Part shown: positions 24,621 to 36,400 of the stretch, piece by piece
How positions within the stretch are numbered: the stretch's first letter is position 1
How the letters are laid out: every line of letters begins with the position of its first letter
NCBI GenBank assembly: GCA_963966185.1
Contig: CAWZYM010000331.1
Coordinates: 2,272,501-2,336,500 of the forward strand
Direction: 5' to 3'
DNA length: 64,000 bases
Source: Rhabditoides inermis
Lineage: Eukaryota > Nematoda > Chromadorea > Rhabditida > Rhabditidae
Position numbers and translations under genes: made by a program
Notes under the pieces: model-generated
Databases searched by the model: none
Seen by the model: the letters and a program-made list of their open reading frames with translations, nothing else
What the model was told of the DNA's origin: nothing

Positions 24621-27600
24621 ATGATCCCGCCAGATGTGGCACTACCTGTTGCCCCGGATTTGGTAGAACAACCATCGACATCGCGACTCGACTACGCACT
24701 ACAACAGCTCAAGAACAACCCCTACTTCAATGCCGGTCAGTTGATTGATTGTATTTTTTTTATTAATTATGTAATGTAGGCGCGGGTCTGGCCGGTATGG
24801 GCATGGCGATGTCGTTGCTGCGCCGCTTCGCCGTCATCTCCAACGCCGTGTTCCGCAGGAAGTGCATGATCTCCTTGCAGGTCACCTCGGAAGACGCGTG
24901 AGTTGATGATTAACGTTTCATTCTTTATCCATATTCACCCATGGAACATTCGTTCAACGGGTTGAATTGAATAAGCTTGCAATAGGGATTCATTCGAGTT
25001 CGGTGAGACTAAAGTTTGGCTCCTTCCACTAATCACGTTGCATCATCATGGCGTTTTCGTGTTGTGCATCCGTCGATTAGACCGTGGTGATGTATGATGT
25101 TCAGCTCGTACCCGTGGCTGCTCGACTTCATCAACCGCCACTCGGCGTCCCGCACCCGCAACCTCTCCGTCAACACCGTGGTCAGTGCGTACATGAATGT
25201 AGTTTTTACCGGACTTTACGCGATGTCCAAACGCACGTGACACACGTGATCTGCTAGATTTGGTGCGTCCTCGCAGGTCCGACAGGCCGAGTCGGGCAAG
25301 ACGGCGATGGCTGTGTCGTATCTGCCCGGCCACGGACAGCACTTCTTCCTCCACGACTGGAGATGGATCAAGGTATGTATGGCAGACGTCTGGAATTCTC
25401 ACTGTCTCTCTCTCCCCCCCCTGCATCTCTCCACGTAGACCGTTCTTTCCTATTCTTGCGGGCATAGGCAGAGATCGAGGTAGGGGAATAGAACGATGGG
25501 ATTCATTCGGTTGCCAAGTGTTCCATGTTCTGTTGAATACGTATTTTTTGGCTGGCGGAGAGAATTGTGTGGTTTTATTAGAATTGTGGCCTGCTAACGA
25601 TTGGTGATGTCTTCCCGTTCTGACACTCGTTGCATTGCCGAAACATAGATGTCATGAGTTCTATACGCATTTTTAGGTGAAAGTGGACAGAGATGTGATT
25701 TAGTTAAGTGGTTCAATGATATATACTAAGCACCGATTGGCGATGTCTTCATGCCATAGCAGTTATCACATTGTCGAAACGTATAGTTCAGCATAACCAA
25801 CAACACGTTCGCATCCACGGTACCACCGAAACTCGCAGTTTGTATTACTGTACTTTACCGTAACCTTAAACATACAGGTGGAGCGTCAGCGCGAGAAGCA
25901 GGTCGTCTCCGATGGACACAAGCGCTCCGCACTCGAGACGGTACGTCATACTGTAGAACGAGTAGGCTACGGATTACGGTATCTAATGCAGGTGACGCTG
26001 ACGACGCTGGGCATGGATCCGCGCTTCCTGCAGCGCATGCTGGAGGAGGCCACCCAAGAGGCGGTCAGCAAGGTGGGCGGGCGTGTCTGAAGTCTACACT
26101 TGCCCTAGGATCGCATTCGCATCAATGATGTTTGAAGCTGTGAATTGTATGCTTCTGTGTGGAATTGTGATCTGCTAGAGAGTGCGGCGCACAATCAATG
26201 GTGTATACATTTTCATTAAAAGTACTTGCGTACAGAGATTCACTTTGTCTTAACCCAATGCAACAAAAGCACATGCATAAAACATAAAACGTTTACAAAT
26301 ACTAACACAAACTTGCACATACCGGACTGTTAAAGTAACATTTGAAATACTTATAAGGATACAAAAAAAATTATACATAACGTCAATATTAGGAGAGAGA
26401 GAGAGGCGCAGGTTTGTGTTAATATTTGCAAACGTTTTATGTTTTATGCATGTGCTTTTGTTGCATTGGGTTAAAGGAACAGTGGCGTTTAGCAGACCCG
26501 TGTGGTAATGAAATTTTCAAATTTCGCGCTTCACCAAGATCGAGACGAGCTGTTTATAGTTTATTCGCAAAACATGAGAGGGTTCGAACCCGCGACCTTG
26601 CGGTCACTGGCGGCCGCTCTAACCAGCTGCGCCACAGAGGCAGATGCTAGAGAAGCGGGAGAGACTGTTGATAATACCGACTAGCGCATCGACCTGATAC
26701 TGAAAACAACGAAATATATGTTTCATCGCCAGATACGTGAAGCGCCACAACACACCACGAAATTTTCATGTATGAAGATTACGAAATGCGCTCATTACTG
26801 CGCCACAATTGTGTTTCGCAAAGATTCTCACATTCAGCTCAATCAATTCAAGCATGTTTATGTCAAAGCAACTTGTTTGTACACAATAACAATACGAGTA
26901 AAACCAATGACAAAATAAAATGATTCTACAACAAAAAGAACGACAATAACAACATCAACATCAACAAGTCGTGTTCTCTGCTTCTCCTCCTCCTTCTTCA
27001 TCTCCTTCTCCAGACTTGGAGCGTGCAGGAGATTGGGCATGTCATCGTAGAGGTCTGAAGTACAACGTGAACAATCTTTATGTAATAATAATAATATTAT
27101 TATTATTATGTCTATCAATCAATTTGTCAAATTATGGGGAATTATTGTGATTGATTCGATATTGAAACAGCTGTTTGTCATACCAACATGTTGCGAAAAC
27201 CATTCCTCACACGTACATCAACGGAAAAGAGCTTAGCAAGAGAACATGACAACAATTGCATACTCACCGGTGTTGTGCTTGGCGATGATCGTGCCGTCGT
27301 CGGCTCGCCACACACGCAATCAGCGGAAACTGGAAATACATCACGATCAAGTGTATGGTCATCACCAATATCACATGACAAATACATTTAATATATAACA
27401 ATAAACACAATTCAAATAACAAACACTTACCGTACAATTGGGAGTGGGGGATGACAACGACGGCTCGCGGCTGGGCGCGGTCGGCGGCTCACCTCACCCG
27501 CCCGTCAACACGCCTACATACCTGAAGTCAAACTATAATAACACAAAGATAACACATACAAATAAACAAGTAATCGAAACAACAACGAACCGAACTTTAT

Positions 27601-28246
27601 AATGAAATGAAAGAAAATCATGAAAACAAGCGTAACATTTGCTGGAACAACATAACACCAACACTTTCGGACAAGTTCAGCGCCACGTAATCAATTGTTT
27701 GAACTATTGTACAAAGTAATAACTTGATAATCAACAATCACATAAAACTAAAAACACAAATACATCAAAACAGCTGATGAGAGGGCCGGCGCACGTGCAT
27801 CGCGATCGAGACCGTGTGGCGCGAATTTGAACGCCTATTTTTGTGTGGTAACGGGACGGTCTGTGGTAATTGGTGTGGTAACGCGGTAACAGCTTTGAAT
27901 CGTTATTTTTTTGTTTGTTTTGCATTATAATGGGTCAAGTTATGATCCAAAGTCGAAAATAATGCGCCACTGTTCCTTTAAGACAAAGTGAATCTCTTTA
28001 CGCAAGTACTTTTTAATGAAAATGTATGTGCTTTTGTTAAATTTCATTGAAATTTTACCATACGCTGATGTATGACTACTCATCTTTACGTCTCACTGTC
28101 TCACTATCTCACTGATTTCTCTCCCTTCTCCCGCTATTGTTCTCTCTCTCTCACTCACTCACTCACTCACTCACTCACTCACTCTCTCCCCCCCCCCCTC
28201 CGCTCTCTCTCACTCTCTTCTTTCTCCCCTGTTCTTTCTCTCTCTG

Positions 28247-28325
<79 letters not shown>

Positions 28326-28995
28326 AAGATCACAAGTATTCACGAATTGTCGTTACGTTTCACAAAACGTTTTCACATGTTTTCTACGAGTCGGTATCGC
28401 GCCTCGTCCTGGTTATAGTGAGCCAGCCAAAATATGCAAACCCGGCGCGAATAAAAAAAACTAGACGCTGGCGACGGCAAGGCTGGCTACACGCTGGGTG
28501 CAAGTTGTGTGCACGTTGGAAAAAGTCGGCGGTCAGCGTGACGGGAAGGAAGCGCTGGCCTCTCGCCTCTTGGGTGCGCGCGATCGCTCATAACTTCTTT
28601 CGGAGAAGAGATACAAAGATGCCACCGACCAGTGAAATGGCCTTCGGAACGGTGCGAATCTAACTAACATGGTTTGGATGAGTTCACATGGTTGCTAACA
28701 TGACCTTTGGGTATCGCTAATTGAAAATTCTGGCGCGAGCCCTATCCTAAGCCAAAAGAGAGGGCGCTGCGCGCCCTCTCTAATACCGGTCATATGCCTT
28801 TATTCTTTGATTCGCCATAGGTGGAGACGGGTCTGGTGATCTATCACGCGGTGGGACACGAGTGGCGGAGGATGGGGCCTGCGAGGTGGGGAGAGGGAGG
28901 GAGAGAGAGAGATAAGAGAAAAAGAGGGAGAGAGAGGGAGGTGGAGTATGACTGGCCTCTCTCGTCGATAGTTTCTCGAGAGGAGGAGAGGGAGA

Positions 28996-29042
<47 letters not shown>

Positions 29043-32000
29043 GAGAGGAGAGGTGCACGTGTTCAGGAGGAAGCGGGACGTGCACTCTGTGGTGCTGGAG
29101 GGCAGTGTGGCGGAGGAGCTGTGCTCCGATTTCGACGAGTTCATCAACTCGGCACAGTGGTGGGTCGTGTGTGTGTTCACGCAGGATGAAGGTGTGGGTT
29201 TCATTGGTAGATGCGACTTACGAATACAATTGATGTCGCGTTGGTGTTGTAAAGTGAACACGGTTGGGGGTACTTATTTTGTCATGAGAATATGGATATC
29301 ACAGCTGAAAACACTGAAAACCTATTACCTTATGGCGCTCGGCCGTGGCCGTTATCAGGAATCGACAGAACGGTTCTGGATGAAAGTTTGATTGAAAAAG
29401 GGGGTTGGGGGACACCTCAAACTCGTGTGGCTCTGTTCAGGTACGCGGACCGGGGCGTGCCGTACCGTCGCGGTTATCTGTTCTACGGTCCGCCGGGCAC
29501 GGGAAAGAGCAGCTTCATCTCCGGCCTCGCCTCCCACTTTGGATACTCGATCTGCATGGTGTCGCTCAGTGAGCGCACGCTCGACGATGACCGGTGCGTG
29601 TTCTGTCTGTAGTTTGGGTTTACATACATGATGGTCCCGGTCGGTAGGTGTACTATGGTTTTTCAATTCATTACTTCAAATTTCTTATCAGTAGAGGTCA
29701 AACTCAACTGATGCTGGCAAAAAGACTCTCAATGTCTTTTTTTGTGTCATGAAGTATTCAGTTCGGGTTCCGATACGGTTTCGATTGACAAAAGATATGA
29801 TTGCTTGAGAATCTCAATCGAGTTATTAGGTGCGAGCGTGAAACGTATAACGCGTTGTACTGAATGGTATCACTTGGAAATGATTTGCGTTGCATCGCAA
29901 TATTGTTTACATATACAATCGAATTGTTTGGCGTGGATTTTTAAGTCCAGCATTTGACAAATTATTTACTCTTATTCACAGTGGTCTAGGCGTCTCGGGT
30001 ATGTGAACCGTATGGTGCGAGAAAAACTCATTGTATACTTTTTTGTTTGCAGCCTGAACCACCTTCTGAACACGGCGCCCCCGAACAGTGTGGTGATCCT
30101 GGAGGACATCGACGCGGCCTTTGTCACCCGAGAGGATCCCATGGCCAGCCATCCCGCGTATCAGGGAATGACAAGGTATACTGTAATCACTGTATATACT
30201 GTAATCACTGAAAACATTGTTCATACGGCGTATTGGCGTGAAATGCAATTTTCAATGATTCTATTTGCAATTTGCAGAATGTTTTTTTGAAGAAGTGCGT
30301 GGGGTTTTGAGACGTGTGCGTGCACTTGTGTGAAATGCTTTTGAGTTAACGAAAAATACGTAGCAGTTAAACTTCACGTTGTGGTGACTAGTGTCGTGGA
30401 TAATTGACGGTCACTGTGAACAAGTTATGAGGATCGAGAAGAATATGTTTGCATATTGCTTTGCAGGGTGACGTTCTCGGGTCTGTTGAATGCGATCGAC
30501 GGGGTTGGGTGTGCGGAGGAGAGGATACTGTTCATGACCACCAACCATGTGGACAGGTGAGAGAGAGAGAGAGAGATAGGGATGGGAGAGAGAAAGAGAG
30601 AGAGAGGGTAAGGAGAGAGAGAGAGAGAGAGATGGTTCCTTTGCAGACTGGACCCTGCCCTTATCCGTCCTGGCCGCGTCGACAGACGACAGTACTTTGG
30701 CGCGGCAAGTGGAGACATGATGAGGAAGGTGAGTGGTGGATGGAGTATGGGATTGAAAATTGAGAGGAGATATGTATATATGTATGTTTCATATGATAGG
30801 TTTGTGGAAAGTGCTGAATTGTACATGTGCTTGTAGAGAAGGGAATTGATTGTGGTGAAACGTATGTTTTACGCGATGGTTTTGTGTTTGTGGAGTTTTC
30901 TATTCAATCATTTTCTATTCAATACTGTTGAATTTCGAAATGCTGAAAAACTATAGCACAATTCTGGATTAGAAACCGTACTCAGGATTAGAAACCGTAC
31001 CCTACCGTACTCAGATTTCCTTTCCCTAATCGATGAACAATAATTGAAACTCTTCTAATATTTTCTCGACGTTCCTGTGATCATATAAGTGTATATGTGT
31101 ACCATTGATCCGTAAAATATTGTTTAGATGCAATAAATAAATAAATGATGAAAAACTGGTAGAATGGGCATTTCGAGTATTTATAGGGCATCCCCCCGTT
31201 CATCGTACGGCAGTCATTTTGTCGAATGTTTACCACAGCATTTGAGGCATCAATGGCCCGTTATCAGCCCGCGCGAGACCATTCGACCGCGCAACTCGCC
31301 CGCTTGGCGGTCTTTTTTTTTTTAGGGAATTGAGGGTGATTTGCAAGTCTAATGAAGCAGAGTTCTTCATTTTCTAAAGTTAATTACTCCTTTCTGAATT
31401 AAGCAATCTTTACAAAATTTTGATATGTGATGGGTATCAGTAGTGCTCATCGATCTCTAGTGTTCGATTTTTGATTTTAGCTTCCGTTTTCTAATTAGAG
31501 TCCAAAAACTTTGATTTTTACTCGATTTCTAATGGGAAAGCTCCGAAACTCTCTTCAAACTTATCGTACAGCGCCCAGTTTTCTGGAGGAGATGCCTGGT
31601 AGAATGCTCAGAGATCTCTAGTGCTTTCCGTCATTTTTACTTTGTTTGAGCACAAAAACACACAATCGGGGCAAATTTGCATGAAATTCTCGTCTTTCTG
31701 GAGAGCCAGCGATATTACCGTACCATGAAAGGAGGGAATGGCCTATACGTGAAATGTAAATACCTCGAAACAATGGATTTTTTGTTCGTTTCCTATTCCT
31801 CTCATTGCTGGTCAAAGAGCGAAAGGAAGCAGAGGAGAGACCGGGAGAGTGTTTTGATGACGCACGCACAAAGGGGGAGAAAGGGGGGGGGGAGAAAGCA
31901 AAGGAACGGTAATCTTCTGCATAATGCCTCTTATAGGCTAAGCGTCAAGCGAGGTATTCGGAGAATGCTCGAGTGTTTTGCAGATGCACCGTATATGGGA

Positions 32001-32683
32001 AACCGTGAATGTTCATTTAATAGATTGAGAAAGTATAGCGACCGAATAGGAAATACGATGTGAGACTGAGAATAGCTGCCAGGTTTTAATGTGGTTCATG
32101 GAAACAAAGAATTGATTAGTACGGAAATGTAATCAGCCGAGATAAATGTAGTGGTCGACATGTATGTATAATTGGAGCAGACGTTTTGGTGTCATCAATA
32201 ATAAAATTGTAGTTACAATTACAATATAACAACTGTTTTTGTGTAGCTTGCGTTTGTGCAGGCATCATCGATCTATGGTCGTAGGTAGCAATGCAGAAAA
32301 TTGCAACGAAATTCGATCCCATTGAAATTGAATAGAGAGCTTTGCAATATAAATATAAAAATAGAACACTTTCAGTTGTTCTATTGCGTATGCAGTGTCC
32401 AATTGTATTCATCGTGGAAAATGCTATAGAAAAAATGATGGAGTAAGAATGAAAAAAATGAATGGAGTGAGAATGAAAAATTATGAATATTCGATTTCAG
32501 ATGTTCTCTCGTTTCTACGGCGATGCTCACTCATCGGAAGCTGGGGAGTTTGTGGAGGCTGCTGCGATGCTGGGAAGGCCCCTCTCTCCAGCTGCCATAC
32601 AGGGACATTTCCTGCAATACAAGAAGGATCCCCGAGCCGCCATCGACAGAGTAGAGGAGATGGTGCAAGAGTTGAAGAAGTAG
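24621..32683 (+). CDS. BCS1L: BCS1L, mitochondrial AAA chaperone for complex III assembly
   Basis: Inner-membrane AAA ATPase that translocates the folded Rieske protein into respiratory complex III. Thirteen exons: 24621-24735, 24780-24897, 25105-25180, 25277-25372, 25878-25940, 25992-26072, 28821-28885, 29067-29159, 29441-29593, 30053-30175, 30467-30556, 30647-30728 and 32501-32683; about 445 residues (human 419). A short N-terminus leads to a transmembrane/import segment ([19 protein letters not shown]). The BCS1 domain follows ([19 protein letters not shown]). The AAA module has Walker [10 protein letters not shown] at about 252-260, Walker [12 protein letters not shown], sensor [20 protein letters not shown] with the Arg finger, and the BCS1-type tail FSRFYGDA...[12 protein letters not shown]. 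Intron 6 (2.7 kb) and intron 12 (1.8 kb) carry mobile elements. Confidence 0.93.
26475..27977. mobile_element. TTAA-target non-autonomous transposon (piggyBac-like ends)
   Basis: A 1503-bp element with perfect 13-bp terminal inverted repeats AGGAACAGTGGCG...CGCCACTGTTCCT and TTAA at both sides (26471-26474, 27978-27981). The other arm of the palindrome keeps the empty site with a single TTAA (GGGTTAAGACAAAG on the minus strand near 26240), which confirms duplication of TTAA on insertion. No transposase frame was found. TTAA targeting is the hallmark of piggyBac, but 13-bp ends alone do not prove the superfamily. Confidence 0.88.
26577..26643 (-). ncRNA. tRNA-like sequence inside the TTAA element
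   Basis: The minus strand reads TGGCGCAGCTGGTTAGAGCG (box A) and, about 30 nt on, GGTTCGAACCC (box B). The anticodon and T stems do not pair well, so it is a tRNA-derived Pol III-promoter-like module rather than a functional tRNA gene. Confidence 0.6.
28138..28322. repeat. (TCAC)n and (CT)n microsatellite
   Basis: A TCAC tract, a C run, and then more than 60 bp of (CT)n in BCS1L intron 6. Confidence 0.95.
28895..29040. repeat. GA-rich tract in BCS1L intron 7
   Basis: (GA)n and GGGA units fill the short intron between exons 7 and 8. Confidence 0.85.
31182..31747. mobile_element. MITE family M, copy 1 (BCS1L intron 12)
   Basis: A 566-bp repeat homologous over its length to 51371-51966. Its ends are TATAGGGCATCCCCCCGTTC and, reverse-complemented, TATAGGCCATTCCCTCCTTT. 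Internal shared blocks include GATTTGCA..TCTAATGAAGCAGAG and CTCTAGTG/TTCGATTTTT. Flanks are TA-rich, compatible with a TA target duplication (Tc1/mariner type). No coding capacity. Confidence 0.75.
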
Positions 32684-33475
32684 AGGAGTCAATGATCACA
32701 CATCTTCTGCATTGTTGTGAGCTTCGGATACTGTATATCCTGTGCTATGTGCTAAATGGATAAGGTGAATGAATGTTTGAGGTGAGTAGTAGATTAGGAT
32801 ATGCTTAGGATTGGATTTATTTGTCATTGTTAGGTGCGAGATAAAAAATTTTTAGATTGTTTTGTTGATTTTTGCGCTTGTGAGTAGAGATAAAATATTT
32901 TCTATTGTTTTTGTTCTGTCTGTATTCATAATCATCCGAAAATAACAAGACCGTCTCTAGAGGATTTCGAATTTTCTATTTGCTGTAATGACAATCGAGT
33001 ATCTTTGTGCGCACTTGAGTGTCAGTGAGAAATGCGGGGTGATTAGGCTCCGCCCACTTGGTCAGCGATTTGCTGTCGAAATTTCGTTGATGTTTTCGTC
33101 GTCCCGCCCGCTTCTCGAATTTGTTTCGTATTCTAAATCACGTAGTGAGGTGTAGAGAGTTGTTTTCACGAATGGCCCTGAGGCTAGAGAGCCGCTCGAT
33201 GGCCCCCGTCGCATGTCTCAACGTTGCACACATGCACAACGTTGCGTATTGATTATTCCGGCCCCCTTTAGTTTGCGCTCGCAGCGCCGCGTGTCCAGCT
33301 GCTGCCTGTGTGTCCCACATTCACAAACAGTTCTCACTTTCATTCACGTGCTCAATTCGCATTTTATGATGGTGAATGTGCGAAGCTCTGTTGCTGTTTC
33401 GACGCGAGTGTTTTGGTGTTTTGCTAGTTGTGTGATGATGGGTATTGTGGTGTTGTAGTTATTCGACCATTTCTC
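32684..33475. other. BCS1L 3' flank and TMEM59-like 5' flank
   Basis: About 790 bp without a recognisable gene. It presumably holds the BCS1L 3' UTR and the promoter of the next gene. No convincing AATAAA near the BCS1L stop and no TATA box were identified. Confidence 0.4.
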
Positions 33476-36400
33476 ATGAGAGTGTTGGTGGTGGCGTCGC
33501 TGTTGGCGGTGTGCCAAGCGGGGCTGCTTAGTCCGCTCACCGACTGCGACCAGACCTGCGACGACAAGTACGACGGACAACAGCAGGTCAGAGATTTGAT
33601 GGCCTTTATTCAGTGAAGTACTTATTTTTCTATTCGACTATTCGACTATTCGAAGTCGATATCAGCAGTTGTCTTCAATTTGAAGCTCATGTTTTTGTGA
33701 ATGTCTTATGTTTCGGTAATGATGTGTATTCGAGTGGTAGAGATTAGAGACTCGAGTCTCACGTGTCTGTGACGTGGACATGGCTTGTAACACTCACTGA
33801 CTCACTCGCCTTTTGCGGAAGCGGGATAAGATATGAATTGTGATATTCTTTGTATAATACCAATAGCCGAGCCTGTGCTTCTTTGTTTTCTGCAAAGTTA
33901 TGCAATATGAATGTCAATCTCAAATTTTCAATTGTATTACATTACACTATTCAAGAAAACACGGTAGTGCAAGTGTGCAAGTGCATAAATTATGAATAAT
34001 AATAATAATCATATAAATGGTGGGTACGATATTATATTTATATTATTTTCTTCGACCCACTTCGCAGAGTAGTCAGAATAATCTCTTGAATCGGGAGACT
34101 ACCTTTACCTTTATGAATGAAATGAATTGAAAACTATTTGCGAACACTTTCCATCGACTTCATCTCTGATGAGACTTTTGGTTGATGGAAGGCTCAAGTG
34201 GTAAGATGCTAGGAAACCACATGATCCAAATTTGCGTTTTCTCCGTGATTACGGTGTTGTTGATTGCAGGCCGCGTGCCTGCGCGGGTGTTCCCTCCGCG
34301 AGCAGCTGTTCGGCTGCGAGTCGGAGTGCGTGAAGGGCGGAGTGGAGGAGGAGGGAGAGGCGGAGGCGTGCCGCTCCGGGTGCGCCGTGCCCTACCAGAG
34401 AAGCGTCATGGTACGTCAGAAGTTCGATTGGCTGAAACCTTCATTCACTTTAATTGTTCGGGATTGATTATTACCATACAGTAAAGCAGTATGCGAAATT
34501 GATGTTTTTTTCACTCTGTTTGTGTATTTAAATCGCACTGAAACGTATATTTTCCGTCCTCACTGCTTGTTTCGTTTACTTATGTGGAGATCAAATATCG
34601 GCTCGAATGATTACACAATTGCACTATTTTACTCTGATTGTGTATTTAAATTGCACTGAAACGTATATTTACGTGTTTTTTATACGTTTGAAATGTAGGT
34701 TATTGTTTCAGATGACAGTTGACATGACGGGCGCGGGGAAGCCGATGGTGAGGGTGGTGTCGGTGGACGCGACCGGCAAGAGGACGGAGGAGGAGAGGGA
34801 GGCGGCAGACGGCGAGATGGAGAAGATGTTCGGAGGGGGTGAGTGAGGGGACCGGGTGTGAAAGACTACTAGAGACTGATGAGTCGAATGCGGCAATTGA
34901 TAGTTGAGTGCTGTGTCCAGAAGATGATTGTAAATGGTAAACTATTAATATCATGTTTGCGTGGTACGAGTTTCTCGAAACAGCGAGCGAAGTTAATACA
35001 AATGTTGATGAAACTTATTTCGTATGCATATTGTGTTATTGTTATTTTTCAGCTCCGGCCTTCAACCCGTTCTTCTCTCTGCGCAACTTTGGCGACGACG
35101 ACGAAGATAAGAACGAGTTGCTCGGAGACGACGGAGTGTTGTGAGTACTTTGAATAGTTTTATCTTTTCATAACAAATTCCAAGAGAAATTAAAATGTTG
35201 GTGCCTTGTTATGTTTTCATAAATATATGAAACGTATTTCGTGAAGGCGTACGTTTGCAGCACTGATCTGCGTGACGTTCACCGCATGATGGAGCAGCTG
35301 ATGCGCGATATGGCGAGAGACATGCAGGTATGGGAGAGGAGAGGAGGTGGAGGATGAATGGATACACGGACTTCCTTGTTGTTTCCGACAGTTCCGGGTA
35401 CAGGGAGGGCTGAAACGTTGCAATGACTGAGTTGTTTCACGCTATTTAGGCGTCCCGTTTCGGCAACGCGGCCCGGCCCAGTGGACACGGACTGCTCGCC
35501 GAGCAGCAGGGTGGGTGAGGGGTGTTGGGTTGACTGGCAGGTTACGGCTGATCACGCTGAGATATTGAATGTGGTTATCGCAATGAGGTATCAAATGACA
35601 GTGAAAGGTATTTTAGGTGGTTAGTATAGTATATAGTTTGCATTTTGCGATAGCTGATGATTTTGGTAACGGATGAGGGAGTGGGTTGACATTGGTAATC
35701 GTTGTGTGCTTACGGGGCCAAATAGATTGAAGTAGGTTCTATTCGATCGAGTTCAAGTGGTAGTGAAACATAAATCAAGAAGGTTTCAGATTTGTAAAAA
35801 ATACGGGTTATGCTGAAACACTTTTCCACTATATGTATATAATATAAATGTAATAATAAATATAATACAATGTATTGCAGGCAAGTCTGTGGGCAACTCT
35901 CTGGCCGACGGCTCTCCCATCCTGCACACCGCATCCAGCTACTCGCAGAGGCCCAGCGGACACGAGGGAATGCGGGGTGGGTGGCTTTGGAATGGCTTCA
36001 TTTGCATATTCGTATCATGAGTGTTTGCTGAATGAGGTGATAGGTTGTTGAGTATAAGTATAGCGAGTTAGGTGAAATGCACTTTTTTGAGTTGTAAGAA
36101 GAATCGAATCTAATTGTCCCTGAGAGCAAATGTGTGTGTGAGGAATGGGCTGAAACATATATTTCCTGCATGCTGTTACGTGATGTTGTCTGTGTTCGAT
36201 TGCTAGTGTGGATGGATGCATGCGCTTGTAGGCGGTTCTCCCGTCGGGAACTCGCTGCCCGACGGACAGCCCATCATCAACGGGCAGCCGGTGGACAAGG
36301 AGGGCGAGGAGGAGGGGGTGGAGAGGGAGTCTGTGCAGGACGGAGAGACGCACGTGCCCCGCTCGCGTCCCTCTGGACACGACCCCATGCTCACTGGTGT

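Larger units (their letters stand above)
26205..28035. repeat. palindromic (foldback) element interrupted by a transposon
   Basis: The arm at about 26205-26325 is the reverse complement of 26405-26474 continued at 27982-28035 (shared blocks: GTTTTATGCATGTGCTTTTG, TTGCATTGGGTTAA, GACAAAGTGAATCTC, ACGCAAGTACTTT). The loop is about 26326-26404. The right arm is split exactly at a TTAA by the element at 26475-27977. Confidence 0.85.

Noticed and set aside
26577..26643. Functional tRNA gene (also considered at 40871, 47187, 54938 and 55241)
   Set aside because: Box A and B are good but anticodon and T stems do not pair, and all lie in repeats; kept as tRNA-like modules only.
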